Assembly: GCA_046318115.1 (NCBI GenBank)
Contig: JBKCVA010000092.1
Location: forward strand, 1 to 49,036
Origin: Aquimonas sp046318115
GTDB taxonomy: Bacteria; Pseudomonadota; Gammaproteobacteria; Xanthomonadales; Xanthomonadaceae
DNA length: 49,036 nt
Reading direction: 5' to 3'
This document shows positions 41,205-48,742 of the stretch, in pieces. Both the position numbers and the translations under genes were made by a program. Every line of letters starts with the position of its first letter. The first letter of the stretch is position 1. The notes beneath the pieces are model-generated. The model searched no databases, had not been told where the DNA came from, and saw only the letters and a list, made by a program, of their open reading frames with translations.

Positions 41205-42293
41205 TCACCGCTTCCTCAGCCACTCTTCGATCGCCCCCGGCACCTCACGCTGGGCGCGGCCGGAGACGTAGATGCCAATGTGGCCGCCGCGGAAGCTGAG
41301 CTCGGTGTAGTCGCGGGTGCCGGCTGCGGTCTTGAGCGCGCGCGACGCGTCCGGCGGCACCAGGTGATCCTGCTCGGCGTAGATGTTCAGCACCGGACAG
41401 CGCACGTTGCGTAGATCGACGCGCTGATCGCCGATGAAGACATCGCCGCGCATCAGCTTGTTGCCCTGGTAGAAGTCCTTGATGAACTGGCGGAAGGCCT
41501 CGCCCACCTGGTCGGGCGAGTCGAAGATCCAGCGCTCCATGCGCACGAAGTTCTCGACCTCGACCGGATCATCCATCTGCTCGACGAAGCCAACGTACTT
41601 CTGCAGGAACAGGCGGTAGGGCTTGAGGGTGAGGTAGCAGAGGTTCATCAGGTCGGCCGGCACATTGCCCAGCGTGTCGACGAACAGGTCGACATCCATG
41701 CTGCGCGTCCAACTGCTCAGCATGTTGTCCGGGGTGTGGAAATCCACCGGCGTGACCATGGTGATCAGGTTGCGCACGCGCTCCGGATGCAGGCTCGTGT
41801 AGCACAGCGAGAACGCGCCGCCCTGGCAGACGCCGAGCAGGTTGATCGCGGCCAGCTTATGGCGACGGCAGACCTCGAGCACGCAGGCGTGCAGGTAACC
41901 GTTGATGTAGTCGTCGAGCGTCTCGTAGCGGTGGCTGCGGTCCGGGTAGCCCCAGTCGATGATGTAGACGTCCTCGCCGCGGGCCAGCAGCTGGCGCACC
42001 AGCGAGCGGTCGTGCTGCAGGTCGACCATGTAGGGCCGGTTGACGAGGGCGTAGCAGATCAGGATCGGCACCGCGGCCGTGGGTTCGCGCTCGCCACGGT
42101 AGCGGTACAGGCAGACGCGGCCGTCCTGCCAGACCAGCTCCTTGCGGGTCGCGCCGTAGTCGACATCGCCGGCGCGCTGCAGGCTGTCCATGCCCTCGCG
42201 CAGCTTGCGCTGGGCGTCGAGCAGGTCCTGCATCAGCTTGGCGGGGGTGAAGCCCAGCGGGCCGGTCATCGAGGGAAAGTTCATCGGCTGCAT
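41205..42293 (-). CDS. phaC: Class III poly(R)-hydroxyalkanoate synthase subunit PhaC
   Basis: Polymerises (R)-3-hydroxyacyl-CoA into PHA granules; 362 residues, the short class III/IV length. The alpha/beta-hydrolase triad is complete: nucleophile C156 in the lipase-like box GVCQGG, D309 in AEQDHLVPP and H338 in RGGHIGIYVSG. The PYMVDLQHDRSLVRQLL and DVYIIDWGYPDRS blocks are PhaC hallmarks. It starts 3 bases after the phaE stop, with AAGGGAC in the phaE end as ribosome-binding site, so the two subunits are translationally coupled. Confidence 0.96.
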   Translation of the reverse strand: MQPMNFPSMTGPLGFTPAKLMQDLLDAQRKLREGMDSLQRAGDVDYGATRKELVWQDGRVCLYRYRGEREPTAAVPILICYALVNRPYMVDLQHDRSLVRQLLARGEDVYIIDWGYPDRSHRYETLDDYINGYLHACVLEVCRRHKLAAINLLGVCQGGAFSLCYTSLHPERVRNLITMVTPVDFHTPDNMLSSWTRSMDVDLFVDTLGNVPADLMNLCYLTLKPYRLFLQKYVGFVEQMDDPVEVENFVRMERWIFDSPDQVGEAFRQFIKDFYQGNKLMRGDVFIGDQRVDLRNVRCPVLNIYAEQDHLVPPDASRALKTAAGTRDYTELSFRGGHIGIYVSGRAQREVPGAIEEWLRKR

Positions 42294-42296
42294 GGA

Positions 42297-43427
42297 TCAG
42301 CGTCCCTTGCGTGCGCGGACGGGGGCCTTGGGGGTGACCGCCGCCAGTGGCGGCAGCGTCTTCTTGCGGCTGGCGCTGGCTTTGACCGCCTGCTTGGCGG
42401 CCGCCTTTGCGGCAGGCTTGCTGGCCTTGCTGGCCTGGGCGCGCGGCTTGACCTTGGCGCTGGCGCGCTCGCTCTGGGGCTTGGGCTGGGTCTCGGCGCT
42501 GGACGTCTCGGCGCGGAGCCCGGCTTCGGTCGAGCGCGGGGCCGACTCGGGCCTGCGCCGTGTCTCACTCGAGGCGCCCGCCGCCAGCTCCAGCTCAGCG
42601 ATGCGCTGTTTCAGGGCGCGCACCTCACGGCTCAGCTCGTGCGTGCGCTTGTGGTTGGAGTCGAGCTCGGTACGCGAGGGCAGGCCCAGGGCCTTGAGCT
42701 GCTCCTCGACGATCGCCATGCCGCACTGGCGCAGTCGCATCTGCGCATTGACCAGTTCGCCGTAGACGTGGCGGTACTCGGGGCCGAGCGCGATCTGGGC
42801 GAAGGCTTCCTCGCTGGCGTCAATCCACAGATCGAACAGCGCGCGCGCCGAAGCCAGCTGCTTGCCGGGTTCGCTGTGGGCGCGCAGCTTGGCCTCGAAG
42901 CGGGCCATGCCTTCGCGCTGCACCTTCTGCATGAGGGTGTTGTAGCGCTCCATCACCGCCTGCAGGTCGATCTGCGCCTTCGCGAAGGCCTGCCAGCGCT
43001 CCTGGTGCTCGCGCATCAGGCCCAGCGGTGCCGACCCCAGCGCACCGCGCATCTCGGCGGCGAAGCCCGGCGAGCCGCCACCGGCCATCGGCGCGAGAAA
43101 GCTCGGCACCATCAGTGCGGGCGGAATCGCGGGCGCGTCGCCAAAGGTCTTGCGCCACAGCTGCATCAGACTGTCGACGTCGAAGCTCGGCGCCTCCAGC
43201 GCGGGCAGCAGGGCCTGCTGCAGCTGGCCGTACATCTGCTGGGCCTGGCCGAACAGGTCGGCGCCGGGCATGGGCTGCTGCTGCGCCCCGAACATCTGCT
43301 GGAAGGCCGCGAAGGGCGACGGCGGCGGCGCCGGCTGCGGCCTCGCCATCGAGCTCCAGAAGCCCATCACCTGCTCGGCAATGCGGGCAGGATCGAAGGC
43401 GGAAAAATCAGGCGTGTTGGCGCTCAT
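42297..43427 (-). CDS. phaE: Class III PHA synthase subunit PhaE with Lys/Ala-rich tail
   Basis: Partner of PhaC in class III synthases; 376 residues. The N-terminal part has Pro-rich sequence with Phe (PPPSPFAAFQQMFG), then helices including LMQLWRKTFGDAP, LGLMREHQERWQAFAKAQ and LWIDASEEAFAQIALG, which match the PhaE family. A coiled coil follows (about 250-300). The last 55 residues or so are an extended Lys/Ala/Pro/Ser segment (ASKASKPAAKAAAKQAVKAS), like histone H1 or the PhaF phasin tail. CGAGG lies 6 bases before the ATG. It is about 130 bases after the oligomer hydrolase gene. Confidence 0.9.
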   Translation of the reverse strand: MSANTPDFSAFDPARIAEQVMGFWSSMARPQPAPPPSPFAAFQQMFGAQQQPMPGADLFGQAQQMYGQLQQALLPALEAPSFDVDSLMQLWRKTFGDAPAIPPALMVPSFLAPMAGGGSPGFAAEMRGALGSAPLGLMREHQERWQAFAKAQIDLQAVMERYNTLMQKVQREGMARFEAKLRAHSEPGKQLASARALFDLWIDASEEAFAQIALGPEYRHVYGELVNAQMRLRQCGMAIVEEQLKALGLPSRTELDSNHKRTHELSREVRALKQRIAELELAAGASSETRRRPESAPRSTEAGLRAETSSAETQPKPQSERASAKVKPRAQASKASKPAAKAAAKQAVKASASRKKTLPPLAAVTPKAPVRARKGR

Positions 43428-43557
43428 CGCAAGCCTCGTGGCGCAAGGGAAATCGCGGTTCGCAGAGCCCGCTGAACAAGCGCGGCGGGCCCTGCGTCAG
43501 TGCGGCCGGATGCTAGCACAGGGGTTTTGCGGGACAGGCGCTGCGACGCCTTGAGCA

Positions 43558-45387
43558 TCAACCCGCAGGCAGCGCAAGGTGCTCCGCCCGCAGCGGGATT
43601 ACGCGCGCGTCTTCGATGCCGCGCGGCGCCGCCGCCACGCGAACACGCTCGCTGCGCGGGCCGTGACCGGCCTCAAGATCCGCCCAGGCCTGATCCAGCG
43701 CGCGATACGCGTACGGCATCAGCGGCAGATAGCGCGCTGCCAGCGCCGGCGCGCCGAGGAAACCGTCGAAGTGCTGCACATGCGGCAGCTGCCAGTAACG
43801 CAGGGCGCGCCCGGCCTGCTCGGCCTGGGCCACATAGGCCGCACTGCTGAAAGCTTCGGGTATCAGGCCATCGTCCAGGCCATGCAGCACGGTCAGCGGC
43901 AGGCCGGCCCGCGGCGGGCCTGCCTGCGTCTGCGCCACAGCGGCGCGCACGCTCCGGGCATCGGCGCTGTCGCCATCCCACAGCGCGGCAAGACAGCGCA
44001 GACCCGCCAGCGATGAGGGCAGATCGCCTTCGCCCGGCGACAGCAGCTGCGCGCCAGCCGTCGGCGGAATGCCCGAGCCGTCACTCCAGATGAGCGCGCG
44101 CTCGGTCGCCGTGCTGGCGCGGGGCTGAGCTTGCGCGTCCACCAGAGCGACGCGGAATCCGCAGGGCATATCGGCCGGTCCGCGGCGCAGGTAGGCCGAG
44201 GCATAGGTGGCGCCGACCGCACGCCACAGCTCGAAGCTGACGCTGAGCGCACCCGCGGTGATCGCCTCGTCTGTCCAGCCGCCCTCGTACAGACGCTGCA
44301 GGGCTTCGGCAACCTGTGCATCCGATTGGGTGGCCGCCAGCAGACCCGCCTCGTGCGCGAGCGCGCAGGCGCGGCGCCATTCGGGCGCGACACCCTGCGG
44401 CGTGCGCGCGAAGGGCGTGGCATCGAAGCGCGCACCAAGCAAAGCGCAAGGCATCAGCAGGCCGGCCTCGGTGCCGTAATCGAAGGCGGGCCGGCCATGG
44501 TTGGCGACATGCACGTTCGGCGCGATCGCCACCGCGGCATCCAGCCAGGAATCGGCGTCCGCCGCGGCGCGCAGCACAGCCGCACCGCCGTTGGAGACGC
44601 CGACCGCGATCACCCGTGTGTTCTCGAAGGTGAACGGCGCCTGCGCCGGCAGCGCGCGACTCAGCTGCTGCAGGCCGAACTCCGCAGCTTGGCGCAGATG
44701 CCGGCCCCAGTCGGCCTCGGGATGGTCACCGCTGTGCGCATGCTTGACCGCGAGCAGGGGCTCACCGCTGGCGGCAAGCGCGAACTCCGGCTCGCCCTCG
44801 GCGAGTCCCGACAGCCCCGCGCCCTGCCCGCTCGCGAGATCGAAGAAACCCGAACCTGCGCCCTTGTCGGTGTAGGCCACCGCGCAGCCGCGCGGCAAGC
44901 CCCAGCCGCCCGCGAGCGCGATCGCACCGTAGATGCCGCGCGAGCCCGAGGAGGCGGTGACGACCAGACAGCGCGCACGGGCATCGAATGCATCCGGCAG
45001 CTGCAGCAGCACCCGATGCGGATGCCGCGCCTCCGGCAGCCAGACCAGGGCGTGGAACTCGCGCCCAGGCACGCTCGGCACAGCGCCATAGACCTCGCCG
45101 AAACCACCGCCGGGCGCGAGATCGGCGATGCCGCGCCAGTTGGCCCAGACCGCGCGGCGGCGCAGTTCCGCGGATGTCGGCGCGCTCACATCGGCCAGCG
45201 CGGGCGGCGTGGCCTGCTGCAGGCCCGCAAGGCCCAGCCCCGCGCTGAGCAGATCGTCGGGCGCACGATGCGCGCTTTCGCGGACCTCGGACAGACGCAT
45301 GGAAGGTGCCTTGTTCGGTGCGGGAACGATGGCGCAGGCCGCAAGCGCAAGACAGACGATGAGGGCGGGAGTACGGAGCATGCTCAT
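43558..45387 (-). CDS. Lipoprotein 3-hydroxybutyrate-oligomer hydrolase
   Basis: Probable hydrolase of D-3-hydroxybutyrate oligomers released from PHB; 609 residues from the ATG chosen. The signal peptide ends in a lipobox (LALAACAIVP, acylated Cys near 20), so the mature enzyme would be membrane-anchored outside the cytoplasm. The serine-hydrolase nucleophile sits in AVGVSNGGAAVLRA, the acid in VLHGLDDGLIPEAF, and the His in LPHVQHFDGFLG. YTDKGAGSGFFDL and VAIAPNVHV are typical of the 3HBOH family. The frame is open 84 codons upstream but runs through intergenic sequence. It is co-directional with phaE-phaC-unknown. Confidence 0.87.
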   Translation of the reverse strand: MSMLRTPALIVCLALAACAIVPAPNKAPSMRLSEVRESAHRAPDDLLSAGLGLAGLQQATPPALADVSAPTSAELRRRAVWANWRGIADLAPGGGFGEVYGAVPSVPGREFHALVWLPEARHPHRVLLQLPDAFDARARCLVVTASSGSRGIYGAIALAGGWGLPRGCAVAYTDKGAGSGFFDLASGQGAGLSGLAEGEPEFALAASGEPLLAVKHAHSGDHPEADWGRHLRQAAEFGLQQLSRALPAQAPFTFENTRVIAVGVSNGGAAVLRAAADADSWLDAAVAIAPNVHVANHGRPAFDYGTEAGLLMPCALLGARFDATPFARTPQGVAPEWRRACALAHEAGLLAATQSDAQVAEALQRLYEGGWTDEAITAGALSVSFELWRAVGATYASAYLRRGPADMPCGFRVALVDAQAQPRASTATERALIWSDGSGIPPTAGAQLLSPGEGDLPSSLAGLRCLAALWDGDSADARSVRAAVAQTQAGPPRAGLPLTVLHGLDDGLIPEAFSSAAYVAQAEQAGRALRYWQLPHVQHFDGFLGAPALAARYLPLMPYAYRALDQAWADLEAGHGPRSERVRVAAAPRGIEDARVIPLRAEHLALPAG

Positions 45388-45506
45388 GCCCGGATGCTCG
45401 GAGCGCAGCGCGCGGACAGCCATCGTACTTTGGTACAGCAGCGGATCGAGGCGTGCCAACACTGCCGTGAGACCTGAACACACTGAGCGAGCGGCTCTGG
45501 CTCCAG

Positions 45507-45536
45507 CGAATCCCCAATCCCGAATCCCCAATCCCC
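45507..45536. repeat. ATCCCCAATC-type short intergenic repeat, copy 1
   Basis: Two tandem copies of a 15-base unit, CGAATCCCCAATCCC, the second ending CCCC. It lies in the 357-base gap upstream of the oligomer hydrolase, next to the terminator of glnK-amtB; the rest of that gap shows no gene. Related copies occur near 48.5 and 48.7 kb. From memory, such ATCCCCAATCCC runs are scattered through Xanthomonas and related genomes between genes. Confidence 0.75.
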
Positions 45537-45548
45537 GCTGCAAAAAGT

Positions 45549-45580
45549 GAGGGCGAAGCCGGTTTCCCGGCTTCGCCCTC
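45549..45580 (-). terminator. Rho-independent terminator of glnK-amtB
   Basis: GAGGGCGAAGCCGG pairs perfectly over 14 bases with CCGGCTTCGCCCTC around a 4-base loop. On the minus strand it is followed by ACTTTTTG. It lies 165 bases beyond the amtB stop. Confidence 0.88.
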
Positions 45581-45744
45581 TGGCCAGACTGTCGCAGCCC
45601 CCGCGAACGACAGTCGTGCTCGGTGCGGAAGCGCGGCATGGAGCGCCGTCTTCCGTTGATCAGGGCATCCCTGCCCGCTCCGCCTCCTCCCCTCGGGCGC
45701 TGCGCTGACCCAATCCCCCGACCGGCCAGCGCAGCGCGCTGGCT

Positions 45745-47205
45745 TCAGTTGTATGCCGACTCGCCGTGGGCGCTCAGATCGAGGCCCTCGCGCTGCTCGT
45801 CATCGCTCACCCGGAGGCCCAGCACCACGCGGATCAGGCTGAGCGCGACGAAGGTGACGACCGCCGACCAGACGATGGTGATGATCACGGCCTCGGCCTG
45901 GATCAGCACCTGCGAGGCGATCGAGAAGTCCTCCGCGCCGCCGCCACCCAGGCTGGGCGCGGCGAACACGCCGGTCAGCAGCGCACCGACGATGCCGCCG
46001 ACGCCGTGCACGCCGAACACGTCGGCAGTGTCGTCCACGTTTAGCAGGCGCTTCAGGCCGGTGACGCCCCAGAAGCAGACCACGCCGGAAATCAGGCCAA
46101 TGGCGATCGCCCCCATCACGCCGACGCTGCCGCAGGCCGGAGTGATGGCGACCAAGCCCGCCACCGCACCCGAGGCACCACCGAGCATCGAGGCCTTGCC
46201 GCGCAGGATGCCCTCGGCCGCCGACCATGCGACCACGGCCGCGGCCGTCGCCATCAGGGTGTTGATGAAGGCCAGCGCGGTGCCGCCATTGGCTTCGAGG
46301 TTGGAGCCGGCGTTGAAACCGAACCAGCCGACCCACAGCAGCGAGGCGCCGACCATCGTCAACACCAGGTTGTGTGGGGTCAGATGCTCACGCCCGTAAC
46401 CCAGGCGCTTGCCAACCATGTAGGCCGCGACCAGACCCGCCACGCCAGCGTTGATGTGCACCACGGTGCCGCCGGCGAAATCGAGGGCACCCTTCTCGAA
46501 CAGGTAGCCACCGCCGGCCCAGACCATGTGCGCGATCGGCAGGTAGCAGAAGGTGAACCACAGCACCGCGAACACCAGCACCGACAGGAACTTCATGCGC
46601 TCGGCAAATGCGCCGACGATCAGCGCGCAGGTGAGCCCGGCGAAGGTCGACTGGAAGGCGACGAAGATCAGCTCGGGGATCATCACCCCATCGGTGAACG
46701 TGGCCGCCAGCGACTCGGTGGTGATGCCCTTCAGGAACAGGGCGTCCAGGCTGCCAATCCAGGCGTTGCCGCCGACGAAGGCGAGGCTGTACCCGTACAC
46801 CGCCCACAGCACGAGGATCAGCGAGAACACCGTGGTGACCTGCATCAGCACCGACAGCATGTTCTTGGATCGCACCAGGCCGCCATAGAACAGGGCCAGC
46901 CCGGGCACGGCCATCATCACCACCAGCAGGGTGGCAACCAGCATCCAGGTGATGTCGCCCTTGTCGACGGTGGGCGCGGGGGCGGCTTCCTCGGCAGCTT
47001 CAGCCGGCGCGGGCTCGGCGGCTGCCGCCTCTGCGACGGGCGCGGGCGGCGCTTCCGCGGGTGCGGCCTGTTCCGCGGCAGGTGCGGGTTCGGCAACGGG
47101 TGCAGCGTCCTGGGCGATGGCGAAGTGGGTGAACGACAGCAGCGCGGCCAGCAGCAGCGGCGAAACTGCACTGCGCAGGCGGGCGGACAGGTGGCTCGTA
47201 TTCAT
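45745..47205 (-). CDS. amtB: Ammonium transporter AmtB with long Ala/Pro/Glu linker
   Basis: Ammonium channel of the inner membrane; 486 residues. A signal peptide (ends AIAQDA, about 31) is followed by a 49-residue Ala/Pro/Glu linker. The 11-helix Amt fold comes next, starting WMLVATLLVVMMAVPGLALFY. The pore twin-His residues fall in GGTVVHINAGVAG and DVFGVHGVGGIVG. AGGAG lies 6 bases before the ATG. It is 22 bases after the glnK stop, the classic glnK-amtB operon, in which GlnK blocks the channel when nitrogen is plentiful. A strong terminator follows. Confidence 0.96.
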   Translation of the reverse strand: MNTSHLSARLRSAVSPLLLAALLSFTHFAIAQDAAPVAEPAPAAEQAAPAEAPPAPVAEAAAAEPAPAEAAEEAAPAPTVDKGDITWMLVATLLVVMMAVPGLALFYGGLVRSKNMLSVLMQVTTVFSLILVLWAVYGYSLAFVGGNAWIGSLDALFLKGITTESLAATFTDGVMIPELIFVAFQSTFAGLTCALIVGAFAERMKFLSVLVFAVLWFTFCYLPIAHMVWAGGGYLFEKGALDFAGGTVVHINAGVAGLVAAYMVGKRLGYGREHLTPHNLVLTMVGASLLWVGWFGFNAGSNLEANGGTALAFINTLMATAAAVVAWSAAEGILRGKASMLGGASGAVAGLVAITPACGSVGVMGAIAIGLISGVVCFWGVTGLKRLLNVDDTADVFGVHGVGGIVGALLTGVFAAPSLGGGGAEDFSIASQVLIQAEAVIITIVWSAVVTFVALSLIRVVLGLRVSDDEQREGLDLSAHGESAYN

Positions 47206-47227
47206 GCGTTTCTCCTGTGCGCGCTGA

Positions 47228-47566
47228 TCAGACCGCGTCCGTGCCGGTTTCACCGGTGCGGATGCGGACCACCTGTTCGATGGGCGTGACGAAGATCTTG
47301 CCGTCACCGGTCTTGCCGGTGCGGGCGGCCTGGCTGATGGCCTCGATCACCACATCGACGCGGTCCTCGGCCACGGCGGTTTCGATCTTCACCTTGGGCA
47401 GGAAGTCGACGACGTACTCGGCGCCGCGATAGAGCTCGGTGTGGCCCTTCTGCCGACCGAAGCCCTTGACTTCGGTGATGGTGATGCCGGACACGCCGGC
47501 CTGCGACAGCGCTTCGCGCACTTCGTCGAGCTTGAACGGACGGATGATGGCGGTGACCAGCTTCAT
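47228..47566 (-). CDS. glnK: Nitrogen regulatory protein P-II (GlnK)
   Basis: 112 residues, trimeric PII signal protein. The N-terminus MKLVTAIIRPFKLDEVREAL, the T-loop with the uridylylation site Y51 (GAEYVVDF), and the TGKTGDGKIFV loop that binds ATP and 2-oxoglutarate are all present, as is the C-terminal RIRTGETG signature. The neighbour amtB identifies it as GlnK rather than GlnB. AGGAG precedes the ATG, and a sigma-54 promoter lies upstream. Confidence 0.97.
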   Translation of the reverse strand: MKLVTAIIRPFKLDEVREALSQAGVSGITITEVKGFGRQKGHTELYRGAEYVVDFLPKVKIETAVAEDRVDVVIEAISQAARTGKTGDGKIFVTPIEQVVRIRTGETGTDAV

Positions 47567-47633
47567 CGGCGGATCTCCTGATGCTGCATGCGCATGGCGC
47601 TCCCCTTGTGTGTGAATCCCCGAGGAGGGCTTC

Positions 47634-47649
47634 AGCACAGGGCGTGCCA
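47634..47649 (-). promoter_or_regulatory. Sigma-54 promoter of glnK-amtB
   Basis: On the minus strand TGGCACGCCCTGTGCT has the invariant GG and GC spaced by exactly 10 bases. The -24 half (TGGCACG) is perfect; the -12 half is GTGCT instead of TTGCT. The start site would fall about 58 bases before the glnK ATG. A TGCACC half-site about 85-90 bases further upstream could belong to an NtrC enhancer; that part is weak. Confidence 0.75.
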
Positions 47650-47840
47650 GCTCGTGCGATGCAACATGGAATCCGGCAACCTTCTGAATTTGCTGCTTAT
47701 GACCGGATGGGCGCAGCAGCAAAACGCCCCGATCTGGTGCAGCCGCACAGCCAGCTCACCGTACTGGGGCGAATCGCCGCGGCCGGCACTGGACCTTTGC
47801 CCTACCGACGCTCGCCGCGACCATGGCTACCATCGCGGGC

Positions 47841-48485
47841 ATGAGCACCCTGCTGATCGCCGACGACCACCCCCTGTTCCGCGCCGCGCTGGCCCAGGCC
47901 GTGCGCGGCCTGGACGGTTCGCACGTGGTGCTGGAAGCCGACAGCCTCGACGCCGCCCGCGCTCAGCTCTTGGCGCATGCCGAGATCGACCTGCTGCTGC
48001 TCGACCTCAACATGCCGGGCAGCCAGGGCCTGATGGGGCTGGCTGCCCTGCGCGGCGAGTTCCCCGGCGTGGTGGTGCTGATGGTGTCGGCGCAGGACGA
48101 CCCCGACATCGTGCGCCGCGCCCTGGCCTACGGCGCCGCCGGCTATGTGCCGAAGAGCCTCGACCTCGAAAGCATCCGTGCCGCGCTGGATGCCGTGCTG
48201 TCCGGCGAGACCTGGCTGCCGCCGGCGCTGAAATCTGCCGTCGACGCCCAGCCTGCGCGCGACGAAGACCGCGACATCTCCAGCCGCCTGGCGCGGCTGA
48301 CCCCGCAGCAGATCCGCGTGCTGCAGCTGCTGGCCCAGGGCCGGCTCAACAAGCAGATCGCCGACACGCTCGGCATCCAGGAGCGCACCGTCAAGGCCCA
48401 CGTCAGCGCGATCTTCGAGCGTCTCGGCGTGCGCAACCGGACCCAGGCGGGGGTGCTGCTGGGGTCGCTGGAGTTGGGGCGGTAG
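47841..48485 (+). CDS. NarL/LuxR-family response regulator
   Basis: 214 residues. The receiver domain starts STLLIADDHPLFRAAL with the acidic pair at 8-9, phospho-acceptor D55 (LLLLDLNMPG), and Lys in YVPKS. The C-terminal LuxR-type helix-turn-helix is about 145-205 (LTPQQIRVLQLLAQG, QIADTLGIQERTVKAHVSAI). An ATG six codons earlier is possible; the one chosen gives the usual start. It is divergent from glnK with a shared 274-base interval. No histidine kinase is adjacent, so its partner is unknown. Confidence 0.88.
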   Translation: MSTLLIADDHPLFRAALAQAVRGLDGSHVVLEADSLDAARAQLLAHAEIDLLLLDLNMPGSQGLMGLAALRGEFPGVVVLMVSAQDDPDIVRRALAYGAAGYVPKSLDLESIRAALDAVLSGETWLPPALKSAVDAQPARDEDRDISSRLARLTPQQIRVLQLLAQGRLNKQIADTLGIQERTVKAHVSAIFERLGVRNRTQAGVLLGSLELGR

Positions 48486-48495
48486 GTGGGAAGCT

Positions 48496-48510
48496 GGGAT
48501 TGGGGATTCG
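48496..48510. repeat. ATCCCCAATC-type repeat, copy 2 (inverted)
   Basis: GGGATTGGGGATTCG, the exact reverse complement of the 15-base unit in the other copies. It lies 10 bases after the response-regulator stop and faces copy 3 about 180 bases away. The interval between them has no gene. Confidence 0.7.
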
Positions 48511-48693
48511 AAAGAGCTCTCGTCTTGGCGCTCCCCTTGCCGCAAGGGCAGTTGTTGTTGTTTGCCCACCCGACGCCACCAACTGCGTAAGCGCTGCGCC
48601 TGTCTGGAAAAGTCACACAGGACCAGGCACAGCGGAGCACAGGCGCAACGCACTCGATCCCCGAGCGCTAGCATCGGCGAACGCCCGCTTCTA

Positions 48694-48723
48694 CGAATCC
48701 CCAATCCCGAATCCCCGATCCCG
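48694..48723. repeat. ATCCCCAATC-type repeat, copy 3
   Basis: CGAATCCCCAATCCC followed by CGAATCCCCGATCCC, a two-unit version with one change, just downstream of nfuA (which ends at 48743 on the minus strand). With copy 2 it makes a long-range inverted pair in the response regulator-nfuA intergenic region. Confidence 0.75.
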
Positions 48724-48742
48724 CTTAGCCTTAGCGATCAGC

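Noticed and set aside
45507..45536. CRISPR-like repeat
   Set aside because: Units are directly adjacent with no spacers and no cas genes nearby; better described as a short dispersed repeat.
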